Shown here one piece after another: positions 1-10,750 of a stretch of DNA of 64,000 nt. The DNA comes from Eutypa lata. Taxonomy: Eukaryota; Ascomycota; Sordariomycetes; Xylariales; Diatrypaceae. The DNA lies in assembly GCA_022661535.1 (NCBI GenBank), contig JAKULF010000008.1, positions 2,108,001 through 2,172,000 on the forward strand, read 5' to 3'. The first letter of the stretch is position 1, and every line of letters begins with the position of its first letter. The translations under genes and the position numbers were made by a program. A model generated the notes under the pieces. That model made no database searches. It was not told the origin of the DNA and saw only the letters and a list, made by a program, of their open reading frames with translations.

Positions 1-366
1 ATATGCAACTAAAGAGTCTCTTAGATCTTACCGGGTTTCGGAGCTAAGGTAAGCAGATCCCAGCCAGCGCAGTACCTAGTCGGAGCTTAACAGCTTGGCG
101 GACCAGATCGTACATACCTAGGACAGGGGGCTCAGAGCTCAGTCATTAGCGCTCTTTAGGACGTCTGACGTATTACAAAGCAGTTGCCTATAGAACCTTC
201 GAGTTACCATTTACTATATAATCCATTTGTCGCATTGCGCTGAGGAGGCGCGCATTCTTTTCGTAAAATCTTTAATTAGCATTAATCTTCTCACCTTATC
301 CTAATATACGAGATATCCTCCACTTCGTCTAGTTTCAACGTGCATACCTATCAACCAGCAGCAAAC

Positions 367-1458
367 ATGGCGGACCAAGAACATGAACAAGAACAGTCCT
401 CCTCCAGCAGCAGCAGCAGCAGCAGCAATCCAGACAGCATCGCCATCACCCTCACCCACCACAGCCAACAGCACACCTTCCACTTCGACCCAGAAGCAAC
501 CATCACCGACCTAACCAACAAGATCGAAGAGGCGCTCTTCATCCCGACGGCGAACCAGAAATTCCTCGTACCGAAGCTCGGCCTCCTGAAGGCGCCCCTC
601 CCCAACCCCGCCCTCCGCCTCGCCGACAACCTAACCAGCAAGAAGATCACGCTGATGGGCACATCGAGCGCGGAGATCGAATCGCTGCACACGGCCTCCA
701 AGGAAGCGTCAGCGCGCGCCTCGCGCCTCACAGCCGCGCGACAGCGCAGCGCGCCCAGGGCGTGGTCGCGGCAACAGCAGCAGCGGGGGAAGCAGGAGGA
801 CGCCACATACACGTTCATGACGCTGCGGCCGCTCGCGCACCTCCCGAACCCGGGGCGCTCGCTCGCGTTCCTGGAGAGGCTGAAGAACGACCCGGGGATC
901 CGCGCCGCGATGCGGGCGCACAAGTTCGGCGTCGGCCTGCTGACCGAGATGGACCCCCTGTCCTACACGGAGTCGTCGCACGAGGGCACGACGCGCATCC
1001 TGGGCCTGAACCGGAACCGAGGCGAGGTCATCGAGCTGCGCCTGCGCACCGACGCCTACGATGGGTACCGCGATTACAAGACCATTCGCAGGACGCTGTG
1101 CCACGAGCTTGCGCACAATGTGCACGGGCCCCATGATCGCGACTTCTGGGACCTGTGCCATCAGATTGAGCGCGAGGTCGATAGGGGCGATTGGAAGAGG
1201 GGCGGTCATGCTGTTGGTGGCGAGGCTGCTGAGTACTATGAGCCGGTTGGCACGAGCGAGGAGGTCGCGTATGACCATGGGGGCTGGACAGGTGGTGAGT
1301 TCGTCCTTGGTGGGAGTAGTGGCAGTAGTAGTGGTGGTGGTGGTGCCCTAAACAGGCGCGAGATCATCGCTAGGGCTGCCGAGGAGCGGATCAAGAAGTT
1401 GGCGAATGCGCAGCAGAAGCAGAACGAATCCTCTGATGGCGATGGCTCATCGGCGTGA
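367..1458 (+). CDS. Wss1-like UBL/WLM-domain metalloprotease
   Basis: A single exon encodes 363 aa. I start at the ATG at 367 (context aacATGG); the open frame extends slightly upstream but without an ATG. Residues 11-20 are a poly-Ser tract encoded by a CAG-type triplet repeat. Residues of about 24-100 resemble a ubiquitin-like fold, followed by a basic Ala/Arg linker. A WLM (Wss1p-like metalloprotease) domain spans about 145-290, with the zinc motif HELAHNVHGPHD (H246, E247, H250, H256). The C-terminus is Gly/Ser-rich. WLM proteases of the Wss1/SPRTN type cut DNA-protein crosslinks and sumoylated or ubiquitinated proteins in the nucleus. The UBL+WLM order matches fungal proteins called ubiquitin/metalloprotease fusion proteins, so the family is firm but orthology to yeast Wss1 itself is not. 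No intron is visible. Confidence 0.88.
   Translation: MADQEHEQEQSSSSSSSSSSNPDSIAITLTHHSQQHTFHFDPEATITDLTNKIEEALFIPTANQKFLVPKLGLLKAPLPNPALRLADNLTSKKITLMGTSSAEIESLHTASKEASARASRLTAARQRSAPRAWSRQQQQRGKQEDATYTFMTLRPLAHLPNPGRSLAFLERLKNDPGIRAAMRAHKFGVGLLTEMDPLSYTESSHEGTTRILGLNRNRGEVIELRLRTDAYDGYRDYKTIRRTLCHELAHNVHGPHDRDFWDLCHQIEREVDRGDWKRGGHAVGGEAAEYYEPVGTSEEVAYDHGGWTGGEFVLGGSSGSSSGGGGALNRREIIARAAEERIKKLANAQQKQNESSDGDGSSA
405..427 (+). repeat. CAG/AGC triplet microsatellite (coding poly-Ser)
   Basis: About 7.5 uninterrupted CAG units lie inside the first exon of the WLM protease and are read as AGC serine codons. Length polymorphism between strains is likely. Confidence 0.8.
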
Positions 1459-1762
1459 TGAGAAGCTTCTATGTTCTTTTTATTGGAAGGGTTTGCTGGG
1501 AAGTTATGATACGACATGACTATATAGGAGTTCATTGGGAATTGCATAGCGGTGGCATTTTGTTTGGTACGGGACCTGGCAATGGGGCATTAGCGAGATT
1601 TGGTACTATCCCCAGGGTGAGATTTGAGCGTTTGGTATGTTGTATTAAGAGAGGAATTTGTGGTGGGCTGTTTGGTTGGACTGTAACTAGGTAGCTATCG
1701 AGCATAATTGTGTGAATTTATCTGTTGACACTTGACGGCGTCCTCTTCCACGTGATTTAAGA

Positions 1763-1788
1763 TTCTTCTTCTTCTTCTTCTTCTTCTT
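1763..1788. repeat. (CTT)n microsatellite
   Basis: About 8 tandem TTC/CTT units, 0.3 kb downstream of the WLM protease stop codon; probably 3' UTR or intergenic. Confidence 0.85.
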
Positions 1789-3365
1789 GGTCCAACTTAT
1801 ATTTCACACAGCTTCGTCCTGGGTGAGCTTCCAGATACTGGAAGGAGTTAGATCTGGAAGGAAGTCTTATACATGAACCGTCAATGATTTGTCAGTACTG
1901 TAGGATAGCCACTGCCCAGGGTCACCTGTATGGCGTATAGTTTTCTATCACTGGCATCGATCATATATATTGATCGTATCTTGTCTAGTACACCCCATAG
2001 ACCGGACACTTGCCATAGACACGAGTAAAAGAACTAAAGATACGCATGAAAATTAGACGCCAGTAACAGATTTAGAGGTAGTAAGTAAATATACTATGCA
2101 GCAGGCACCTTATGCGAACCAATATTTAGCTAAAAGGGAGGGAGGGAACAAGTGACGTGGTTCCGCTAGATATCTGTTCTCTTGTTGTGATTGATAACCC
2201 TTCAACCAAACTTCCTAAGTTAACCCGAACATTTAGTTTTATTTCTGAATTGATGATGACCTAGGTACTAAAAGATCACCCGTCAATTTGTTGTTTATTT
2301 CTATTCAGTTTTTACAATGGCCCTCGATCGTATGTAGGTAAGTGTGTACTCTAAGTAGGTTTGTCTTTCAAGACAACCACCAGGAGACTCCTACGTAGAG
2401 TTCTGGGGTTAAGAGCAGCACTTGCTATTTAAAGCTGGGAATTGTGCCTATCTTTAATCCATACCTTAACCCTGTAGTTCATGGGGCAGCCTCGTTAAGA
2501 AGGTTCACATAGATGTATCTTGTTTACCAAATTATTCTATACCTTACAGCATAAGTCATTAGCAAATATACATTCCGTTCAACTCCTTATTAGGAATCCA
2601 GAGTAAGCATGACCAGGTATAAATAACATATATTGCGGCGGAAGTCGACTTCAACCCCTATTATGGGGCCGTCGGCATTAGGGACACAAACTGAGTGCCA
2701 TAGAGATGGCTATCTAAATAGATCTTAGGGCATCATAACTCGTCCATTGACTCGAAATATCGGTACTAGATGGGTTCAAGAACATGAATGAAGTGATGTT
2801 TAAGCAAAGGAGATTCCTACCGAAGACATACGTATACATTATCATTGCGAAAAGGAAAACACAAATCTCTTGAGGAAGATATAGTCGATGCACTTATGTT
2901 AGACTGACGCTTCATGTTTCATAGATCATCGCATCCTCCACAAAGTGAATGGGGGGATATAGAACAAGAACCTGCTGCGTCGATAAATATTAAGAGCGAA
3001 GGAACCTTTCTTCTGGTGGGAAAAAGGGATTTTTTAGCTAGGGAAAGATTAGGGATAGGAAGTCCCGGTTGCACCTAGACTTGGCTTATAAGCAATGTGG
3101 TGGTCGATGGGAGTACCATCTATATGCGCCATTCGCTCTGATGTCAGTACCAGTTCGACATTTGCTACACATATATCCATTGCTTATGAGAAAGCAGATA
3201 GGGTTGGTGGTTAGTTAGTGGGTGAGTACTGACTGTATGTACTGATTATTCCATTCTACTACACAGGTACCTATCAACCTACTAATCTACTCAGAGGAAA
3301 GCAGGCAGATAAATAATAATAAGTGGCCACCCTTTCGACATTCCCTCCATTGTTACCGGACTGCG

Positions 3366-3462
3366 GTCTGGGCCAAGTGGTGCAGTGGTTAGGCCATTAG
3401 TCGCCAGAAAAACGTCGTGGTTTTTCGGTCGCCTGGTGCTTTAGGCACCAAGCGATTTTTTT
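3366..3462 (+). ncRNA. Candidate tRNA-derived (SINE-like) or Pol III-type segment
   Basis: TGGTGCAGTGG at 3378-3388 fits the tRNA A-box consensus TRGYNNARNNG. It is followed by a perfect 7-bp hairpin (GAAAAAC 3407-3413 with GTTTTTC 3420-3426), then a perfect 6-bp hairpin (TGGTGC 3434-3439 with GCACCA 3445-3450), then a run of seven T at 3456-3462 like a Pol III terminator. No good B box (GGTTCRANNCC) is present and no tRNA cloverleaf closes, so it is not an intact tRNA. It could be a tRNA-derived retroposon remnant or chance. Confidence 0.3.
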
Positions 3463-3886
3463 GCAGGTTTTTATCTCTTTTAAATCAAACCTTTTTTTTG
3501 TCACCCCTTCACTTGAACCCTCATTTGCCTTATCAGCCAATCCCTTCTAGCGAACAAACAGTTTGGCTTTCTTCGAGTGATAGTAGTAGTAGCAGTAATG
3601 AAGGTTTCTGAACCACATTGAATCTATAGAGAGGTATCAGTTTCACTTATGTCACATTGTCATTACACAGCATTCATGTTACTAAGCTACTTACACCAAG
3701 GGTAATGAATGCCCGGTACTTTGATATTATTTAAAATATATAAACGTTTCTGCAAGACATTCTCTGATGCCAAGGTGACTACACCCATACATATATAAGT
3801 TTTAAAAAAAGAATTACATACGGCGGACTTCAATAGTAAGGAGTCTACCTACGACAAATGGTTCTTTGCCCTCCCTTACTTACATT

Positions 3887-5498
3887 TTATAAATCGTCTA
3901 ATTTTTTATCCCCTGTCTGGTGAGTCCCTGTCTCTTCACCCTCGTCGGCTATCTGTTCCACAGCCACGATCACAACCTTCGCCTTCGGCACTGGGGGGCC
4001 CTCCGTTTTGACCCAAACCATGCGAAATTCATCCCATTCGTGCCTATTCAAGCTCCGTTAGTATTATTATCCTCATCATCAACATATCATCTCCCCTCCC
4101 ACGCCCCCCGCCTAAACACAACCCTCGTCAACGTCCCCCTCAATGCTATTCCTTCTTATTCCCCAAAACCGTCACCAAAAACGAGGGTTTAAGCGGGAAA
4201 GGGGGTAGGATGAAATCAAAATCTTTTTATAACAAAAGGAGGCAAAAGAGGTTTAAATTAATAATAAAAAAAACTCACTCAGCATGGACAGTGCTAGACA
4301 AGCACTCCGGGCCGTACTCCTCGCGCAGGACATCGGAAAACCCGTACGGGATGAGGGCCGAGACCCCCTCGAACTCGGTGACGCGCAGCGGCCAGAGCTC
4401 GCGCCCGTAGTAGCGGTGCAGGCCGTACTTGCAGCTCCAGACGGGGCCCGGGGGGTTTTCGGGGTCGTAGTCGTCGGCGTGGCGGCGCGGCGCCACCCCC
4501 GTGATGTCCACGAAGAGGCCCGTCGCCGTGTCGATCCACCGCGCGTCGATTATGTTCTCGCCGTTGCCGTAGGGGCCCGAGTAGTGCGGGTTTACGTCTA
4601 GGAGGTAGCGGCCTGTTGGCGCGCGGGCCTTGCGGTTGGGACGGCGGTGGATGGTGAGAGGCTGTTGGTCGTTGTCGTTGTCGTTGTTGAGGATGTATTC
4701 TCCCTGGTGAGAAGGTCCGTATTTGCCTGTTAGTTCCGTTCCTGTCCTCCCTTTGTCGTCATCTTCGTCGTCACCTTCCTCGTCCCCAACAATGTCTTCC
4801 TCGCACTCAGTTCCCTCCTCCACATTCCCATCCTTGCCTTTACCTTTAGGGTCATCGTACACATACTCATGCATCGTCCCATTCAGGTGCCTAGCCATAT
4901 GATGCAGCGTAGCCAGCGTGACCTGGGCATCGATATCGATATCCCAGGGCAGGACGCGGCCGTTCCAATACCAGCCGAGCAGCGAGCCGTGCGCAAGCCA
5001 GGTCTCGACGTCGAGCTCGCGGCATATCGTCAGGTAGGACCGCACCAGGTTCCGCAACGCCGGTGCGTGCTCCTCGTAGCTCAGCTCGCGGCGGAAGAAC
5101 CGCTTGTCGTAGTGCCCCAGCGCGTAGGTGCCCCACGGTTCGCTGTAGTACTTCTTCGCGTGCATCTCGACTTCGAGGAGGCCGTTGTCCTGCTCTTGCT
5201 TCTCGTGGCCGGGCTGCTGCTCGTAGTAGTAGACCTCGTGATGAGCATGATCGTTGTCCTTTTTCGTGGAGGCGAGGAAGGAGGAACCGAAGGATGGCCA
5301 CCACGAAGATGAAGATGAAGAAGGCGATGATAGAGGAGAAGATGATGAGGAGGAGGAGGATGAGCCTGACAATGATGACGATGGTGATGATGGTGATGAT
5401 AAGACATTGATATCTGTGCCTTCGATGATACGTGAATTGGTAAAGTATCCTATGAGGAATAGGGACGCAAAGACGCCCATGATATGAAAGAAATGCAT
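3887..5498 (-). CDS. LicD-family (FKRP/fukutin-like) type II membrane protein
   Basis: Two exons, 5498-4279 and 4043-3887, encode 458 aa. The first exon runs into a stop just past a canonical donor (GTGAGT at 4278). Splicing to the acceptor at 4045-4044, which follows a perfect TACTAAC branch site, keeps frame (GA+G) and adds 51 aa beginning HEWDEFRMVW, typical of the end of fungal LicD domains. Residues 6-20 are a hydrophobic membrane anchor, followed by a Ser/Pro-rich stalk (about 34-66). The LicD nucleotidyltransferase core has HGSLLGWYWNG (170-180) and PWDIDID (184-190), with the metal-binding Asp residues present. An acidic insert (about 225-260) interrupts the domain. LicD proteins transfer phosphocholine or other phospho-groups to glycans; a Golgi/secretory location is inferred from the anchor. 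Substrate unknown. Single intron of 235 nt. Confidence 0.85.
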
Positions 5499-7432
5499 CT
5501 AATTCTAGCTAGGTGATAAATATAGACGTTCTCTGGATTCTGAAACTAGTTCCTAGAGGAAGCACCCGATATAATACTAGCGAATATAGGAGATAGGTTG
5601 AAGCACAGGTAGTCTCATTTCTCTATTAGACGTGTGATGTATGATACAGCTAGTAGCGATGATGACCCTCTTGACAATGGTGTCGTTTGTTTGTTTGTTT
5701 GGGGCCAGAGTCAAAAACAGGTCGATCTATCTAGCCCCTGATATTGAAGATCAGTAGACCGTGATAAGGAAATATTGCTGCCATCGCTTTTCGAAATTGG
5801 CTATGCATCGGGTTATAGCCAGCGAGGACAGGGGAGGGGAGACCGGACAACATGAACAGCGAGTGCATGTGCACACCTTTTCTCGCATCCGTGCAACTGG
5901 GTTTAGACGGATGTCAGACTACCCGTCCATTGAGGCTTCAATGGGGTCTTCAAAGCCCGCAAGACAAGCGTGTGGGATGGTAGGCTGTCACAGTGTTGAT
6001 GTTTGGCTACCTACTTAGGTCCGCAGTCCGCACGTCCGGATCGCCATCCATCCAGCACGGGAAAAGCACCCCTTACATACTTGTTGCGGTCCCTAAAGTG
6101 TGGTACTCGCCACCACGCATATTTAGAATATGTTAGCAGACAACAAACACCATGTGTTAAGCCCCGAGCCCCGAATGAAAGGTAGCTAGCCTGCTAGCTA
6201 CATGCAAAAGAGGAAGAATAGTCAACGTCTTACAGACAGCAAATGTAATCAGAGTCACTATAGAATCACACTAGGCACACTTTGTTCTATATGTCACTAC
6301 TATTTTTGACATCTACTGTTCATAAACGGGGTGATTGCAAAAATTTGACTTTTGACAAACTGTTTCATTTATGACTTAGCTTAACTTGGGGAAAACCCTA
6401 GATAGGTCATGATAGGTGTAGATAGACTCTTACAAATCGCATATGTGATTTATATGAAGCCTAATACAACAAAGTTCGCACACTAGGTCAGTTGATCCTA
6501 TTCGCCTATGGTGAACCTTGTTGATGAAGACCTGTTAACCTCTAGGTGTAGTGTCCAGGTAGGTAGTTCCTCTTTCCCAGGATTAAGGGTGCAGACGTTT
6601 TTGGAAAATAACAATGTGCCCATTCCAAGATGCTGTCGCTAACAGTAGTTGCATGCCAGTTCGCAAACATAGAGATTAAAATAGAACGGAGTGTGGAGGG
6701 CACCGCCCGAATGGTTCCAAGTACTCGGGTCTCAGATGACCCTGAGCATCGGGATGGAAACAGTAACCGACCGGACCGACAAACAATCTGGACGTCTATT
6801 AATATCACACACTATTTGGGTTTAAGTATAATGAGGGTTGATATGGGAAATACCTTACGACTATATATAAAGGAGGCGACTCTCCTTAGACATGCCATCG
6901 GAGGTATTAGACTGGCGGTCGTAATTCACTTTGAACCTCAAAGATGACTTACCAACATGGCTAAAGGGGGGATAGATTAAAGAATATAATAAATCATAGA
7001 TTAAGCAGGCGCTTTGTGTTAAGTATTTGCGTGCATTCTCCGAGGTCTAAAGCACATAGCTTAGTATTACTTACGATAATGCATCTAAGTAAGGTAAGCA
7101 ACCATCAACAACCTTCCCTGCTATCGCGAGAGAGAGATGAGCATTACCGATCATCCCAAGCTACCTAGCTGTTTCCGTGACATCTCTCGCCCATTCCCAC
7201 GCTCTAAACCCCCACACTACTGTGCAGCAACAAAATAAAAAATCAGGGATAGCAAACTACCAAAACCACATGTCCTTCCTTAAAAACAACAGGCCAATGA
7301 TGTCTGAGCCGGAGTAGGTACCTATCTGTGTAGGTATCATGTCATCGTCATACAGATACCAGAGCCCGAAAACACCGTAGCAGCAGGTAGCAATGCAATC
7401 AACCACGATCCACATCGACCGTATCTTCCGTC
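5499..7432. other. Intergenic region, no gene seen
   Basis: Lies between the LicD gene start and the 3' end of MRE11. Short open frames at 5761-6018 and 6542-6947 lack recognisable domains and convincing splice partners. The part nearest 5499 should hold the LicD promoter. Confidence 0.55.
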
Positions 7433-9883
7433 TCAACGCTTACGACTCCTAGTCGTCGGGATGGACTCGAAAGCGTCATCGTCCGAGATCTCATCGTCGC
7501 TGAGCTCCACAGCCTTCTGCTGCGACGCCGCCTGGGAGAAATTAAGTTTCGTCTGCCGCGCCTTTGGTGCAGCAGCCGCCGCCGCCGCCGCCGCCGCAGC
7601 CCGACCCCGTGCCGGTTGCGATCTACTAGTACTAGCAGCCGGCGTTGGTGCTGCTTTTGGTGCTGCTCTCGAAGCCGCTGCGCGTCTCGGCGGCGGGGCA
7701 GGCGGGTCGTCGTCGTCGTCTTCCATCATGACGTCCGCCTCCTCTTCCTCTTCCTCGTCACTATCGTCTAGGAAGACCTGTGCCTTCCGGCCCCGTCCCC
7801 CTCTGGCTGGAGTTTTCGCGGGAGCTTTCTTGACCGGCGCTTTGGCCGGTGCGGGCTTAGCTTTCGTAGTGGAAGCCGCTGGCCTTCCTCTGCCTTTCGG
7901 CTTCGGTGCGGGGGTCTCCTCTAACATATCATCCATGTCATCGTCCTCATCTTCACTTCGGACAATCTTCTTGGCGGGAGCCTTGCGGCCCCGGCCTTTG
8001 GGTTGGGTAGACTCCGCCTGGTCCGCTATAGTCCCTGCGAGGTCGACTGCTTGGGGCTGGTCCTCCCAGTGGCCTTCCATATCGGAGTCCCATCCGTTCG
8101 GCTTCGGCTTCAACTTCCTCCTCTGGGCTCGTTTGAAGTTACCGATGGCGAACTGCTTCTCGACCCTGTTTTTGTATTTCTCCATTTCGTTGGTCAAATC
8201 GTCGTCTCCTTCCTTTTCTTCTAGCGACATCATCTGCTGTACTTGTTCTTCGAGTGATTGAGCGACGAAGGCTTCCATAGCATGTCTATCATCATCAATG
8301 ACGAACTGGTTAACTGCATCTCCAAAAGGTGCTTGAGGCAGTATCTTCAAGGATTGAGCGGCGAGAAACTCATCGACGAGCTCCTTGACTTTTATTTCAC
8401 CAAGGTCGAGCTCCAGCTCTGCTAGTACTTCCTCAGAGGGCTTATCTGCCTTCTCCCTTTCTAAAGACCATTAGCATTGAAAGGAGGAAAAAACCCATAG
8501 ACTGCTTTACTTACTTGTCAATCTCTTCTGCCGCCAGAAATGGACAACATCGTTGCTATTTGCCACTCTATTGTTGAAGCGCTGTGAAAATCGTTGTGGG
8601 TTCTCCACGTCGTAATGACCTCCTTCGGGAGCAGTATATTCAACCTTCAGACGTATCAAAGGTAGTTTCAGTGAAGGGTCGAAATCTTCTCCCTGCAGTG
8701 CCTCCCAGTCGGCATTAGCTTTCTTAATCATATCTTCTACAATCACCATAAGTCGTCTCGTAATCTCTATCCGGTTCTCTTTTTGCCGCTCGAGGCCCTT
8801 GAATTGGGGTAAATCGCGAAGGGTGATATCCTCCAAAATGAACGGGCGGACGGACTTTAGGCGGTGCTTCTCAACCTCGAAACTCTTGCCGGTAATGCTG
8901 ACAACAGCCACGTACTTTGGTTCTGCCTCGGCGGGAACTAGAGATGTAGCGACCGAAGAGCCAGGCTGCAAGACATGAAATCCAGTGTTGGTATTTAGTT
9001 CTGGATCAATTATGCATTTGTGCTCGTGACCCCAAACGACGAGATTCATCCAGTCAGGTAACATATCCTCAGGTAGGTAGCTAGTCGGTGTATGTGGAGT
9101 ACGGTTTTGATGGACGGTAAGCAGGTTGAACCAATCTTTTGGCTGCACATTCGGTTTGTACCATGTGACTTTCTGGTCTTTAAAGGTGTGAAACATGCGT
9201 TCGTCTCGTACGTGGCTTATCCCATAAAGAGCAAGTTTTGTCTGACCTTTCTGTAGGAGGACTGGTTTAGCATGGATGTCATCGACGTTCGAGACACGGC
9301 CGAAATAGTTCATTAGTCCGCCAACGTCGAGAAGTTCCAAGGAACAGCAGTTCCCAGTTCCACTTGGCTCATCGTGGTTTCCGTGGATGGAGAAGACGGG
9401 AATGGATACGTTAATATCCTGGTCTTCGTAGTTGACATGACCAAAGGCACCCCCAAAGACTTGATCTGCGTCACTCAGGAACTGCAACTCGCATGGTTTC
9501 ATGCCAAGACAATTCTTCCGCAGCGATCTCATGACCTGGAACACGGATTTTCTAGACGGATTGTGGTCATGAAAGAGGTCACCTCCGAGCAGAACCATGT
9601 CAACCTAGAAAGATAGATAGATCAGTTCGTAAACCACTTATTTAGATAAAATCTACTTGTAGCACCTACGTCTTCTGTTCGTGCTAACTGCATGATCTCG
9701 TCAAATGCCTTCCAGCTATCATCCCCACGGAACTGGTGATCCTCTTGGTAGCCAACATGGTTATCTGTGGCGACCAGGATGCGTATCGTATCAGCTTCTA
9801 TTGGGTGTTAGTGGCATCTTATCCCTAAATTTCAGGAGAGGCTTCATAGAATAGTATATACCGGTGAACTGTGAAGACGACAT
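7433..9883 (-). CDS. MRE11: Mre11 double-strand break repair nuclease
   Basis: Four exons (9883-9862, 9797-9670, 9604-8515, 8460-7433) encode 755 aa. The introns are 64, 65 and 54 nt; GT..AG ends and phases close at all three. Mre11 is the nuclease of the Mre11-Rad50-Nbs1 complex, which resects DNA ends and signals to Tel1. Calcineurin-like phosphoesterase motifs are intact: DNH (D19, H21), GGDLFHD (from G57), GNHDE (N126, H127, D128) and WGHEHKC. The Mre11 DNA-binding domain ends with the FNNRVAN region and continues into exon 4. The C-terminal third is low complexity: Lys/Pro/Ala stretches, an RGRGR-type glycine-arginine segment, acidic runs and a poly-Ala tract, as in other fungal Mre11 tails. 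Exon 1 is only 22 nt, so automated annotation could miss the true start. Confidence 0.95.
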
Positions 9884-10750
9884 CTCGGAAACTGAGTTCC
9901 GATACCTGGCGGAGAAAGTAATAAGAAGCTTGTCGAAGAAAGACCTAAGACTAGGCAGATAGGTAACTGACTTCACCTACTTAAATCTTTGAGGTGTCAG
10001 GTGTTGTCGTATAGATCGGTTTGAAGTATACAGCACGATTATTCAGATACTAACTTACCAAGAAGTAGGTAGGTAAGTAATGCCAAGTAAGTACTACTTA
10101 GGCACGAGGGACGGGTATCCAGGCTGCAAGCTCAGGTGCTAAGCTAAGGCTTTCTGCGCGTTTGTAGCCAAGGGAGATGATGCAAAGAACGCGACCCGCG
10201 TTAAGTGATAGCCCACTAAAATCTCGTTGTCACGTGTGAATGTCTTGGCACAAGTAGAATACTGAGTCAGTCAGTCATTAGTCGGGTAACTAACCGTAGC
10301 CCCTGAATTGCAGTATGCAGATATATAGCATGCACGTAATACTAGGATTCAAATGCCCAGTTTTGTAACTTTATACGATTGCGCTTCTTTTATCGCTCAG
10401 GCAATGCTCTTTAGCAATAGCCTGGTAGAAGATACCTAGGTAGTTAAAAGATACCAAACGAAAACATGCGCTCATGCAAATGTATGTACTCCCCCAATAT
10501 TCCCAATACCGAAAACCTTGATCCCATCCCTTCCTCCAGCCTATGATTATGTAGGTTGCCTAAGTATGATAATGAACCCGTTCGAACGCCAACTCTTTGC
10601 CTGACCCAGAGCTAGGTATAAATGAAAACCCCAGAGAAAACCCGGGCCTTTCATACCTTAACTCGCGTATACCCAGTAATGAAACAATCAAACTCCATAC
10701 TTTACAACCCATTCACCCCGCCCCTTTCATTAATCATGATAAAAAGCCAT
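9884..10750. other. Intergenic region, presumptive MRE11 promoter
   Basis: About 0.87 kb between the MRE11 start and the end of the TCP11-like gene, which is on the same strand. AGTAGGTAGGTAAGT-type words occur near 10065-10080. No gene is recognised. Confidence 0.5.

Larger units (their letters stand above)
1459..3886. other. Intergenic region, no gene seen
   Basis: About 2.4 kb between the 3' end of the WLM protease gene and the 3' end of the convergent LicD gene. It contains a CTT microsatellite (1763-1788) and the hairpin/SINE-like segment at 3366-3462. Short open frames here have no codon bias or recognisable motif. Confidence 0.6.

Noticed and set aside
351..1351. Long open frames on the minus strand and other + frames over the WLM protease
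   Set aside because: They are shadows of a GC-rich coding exon; none has a recognisable domain.
7461..8261. 266-aa + strand frame opposite the MRE11 C-terminus
   Set aside because: It is the antisense reading of the low-complexity Mre11 tail (poly-Ala, Ser-rich) and has no independent evidence.
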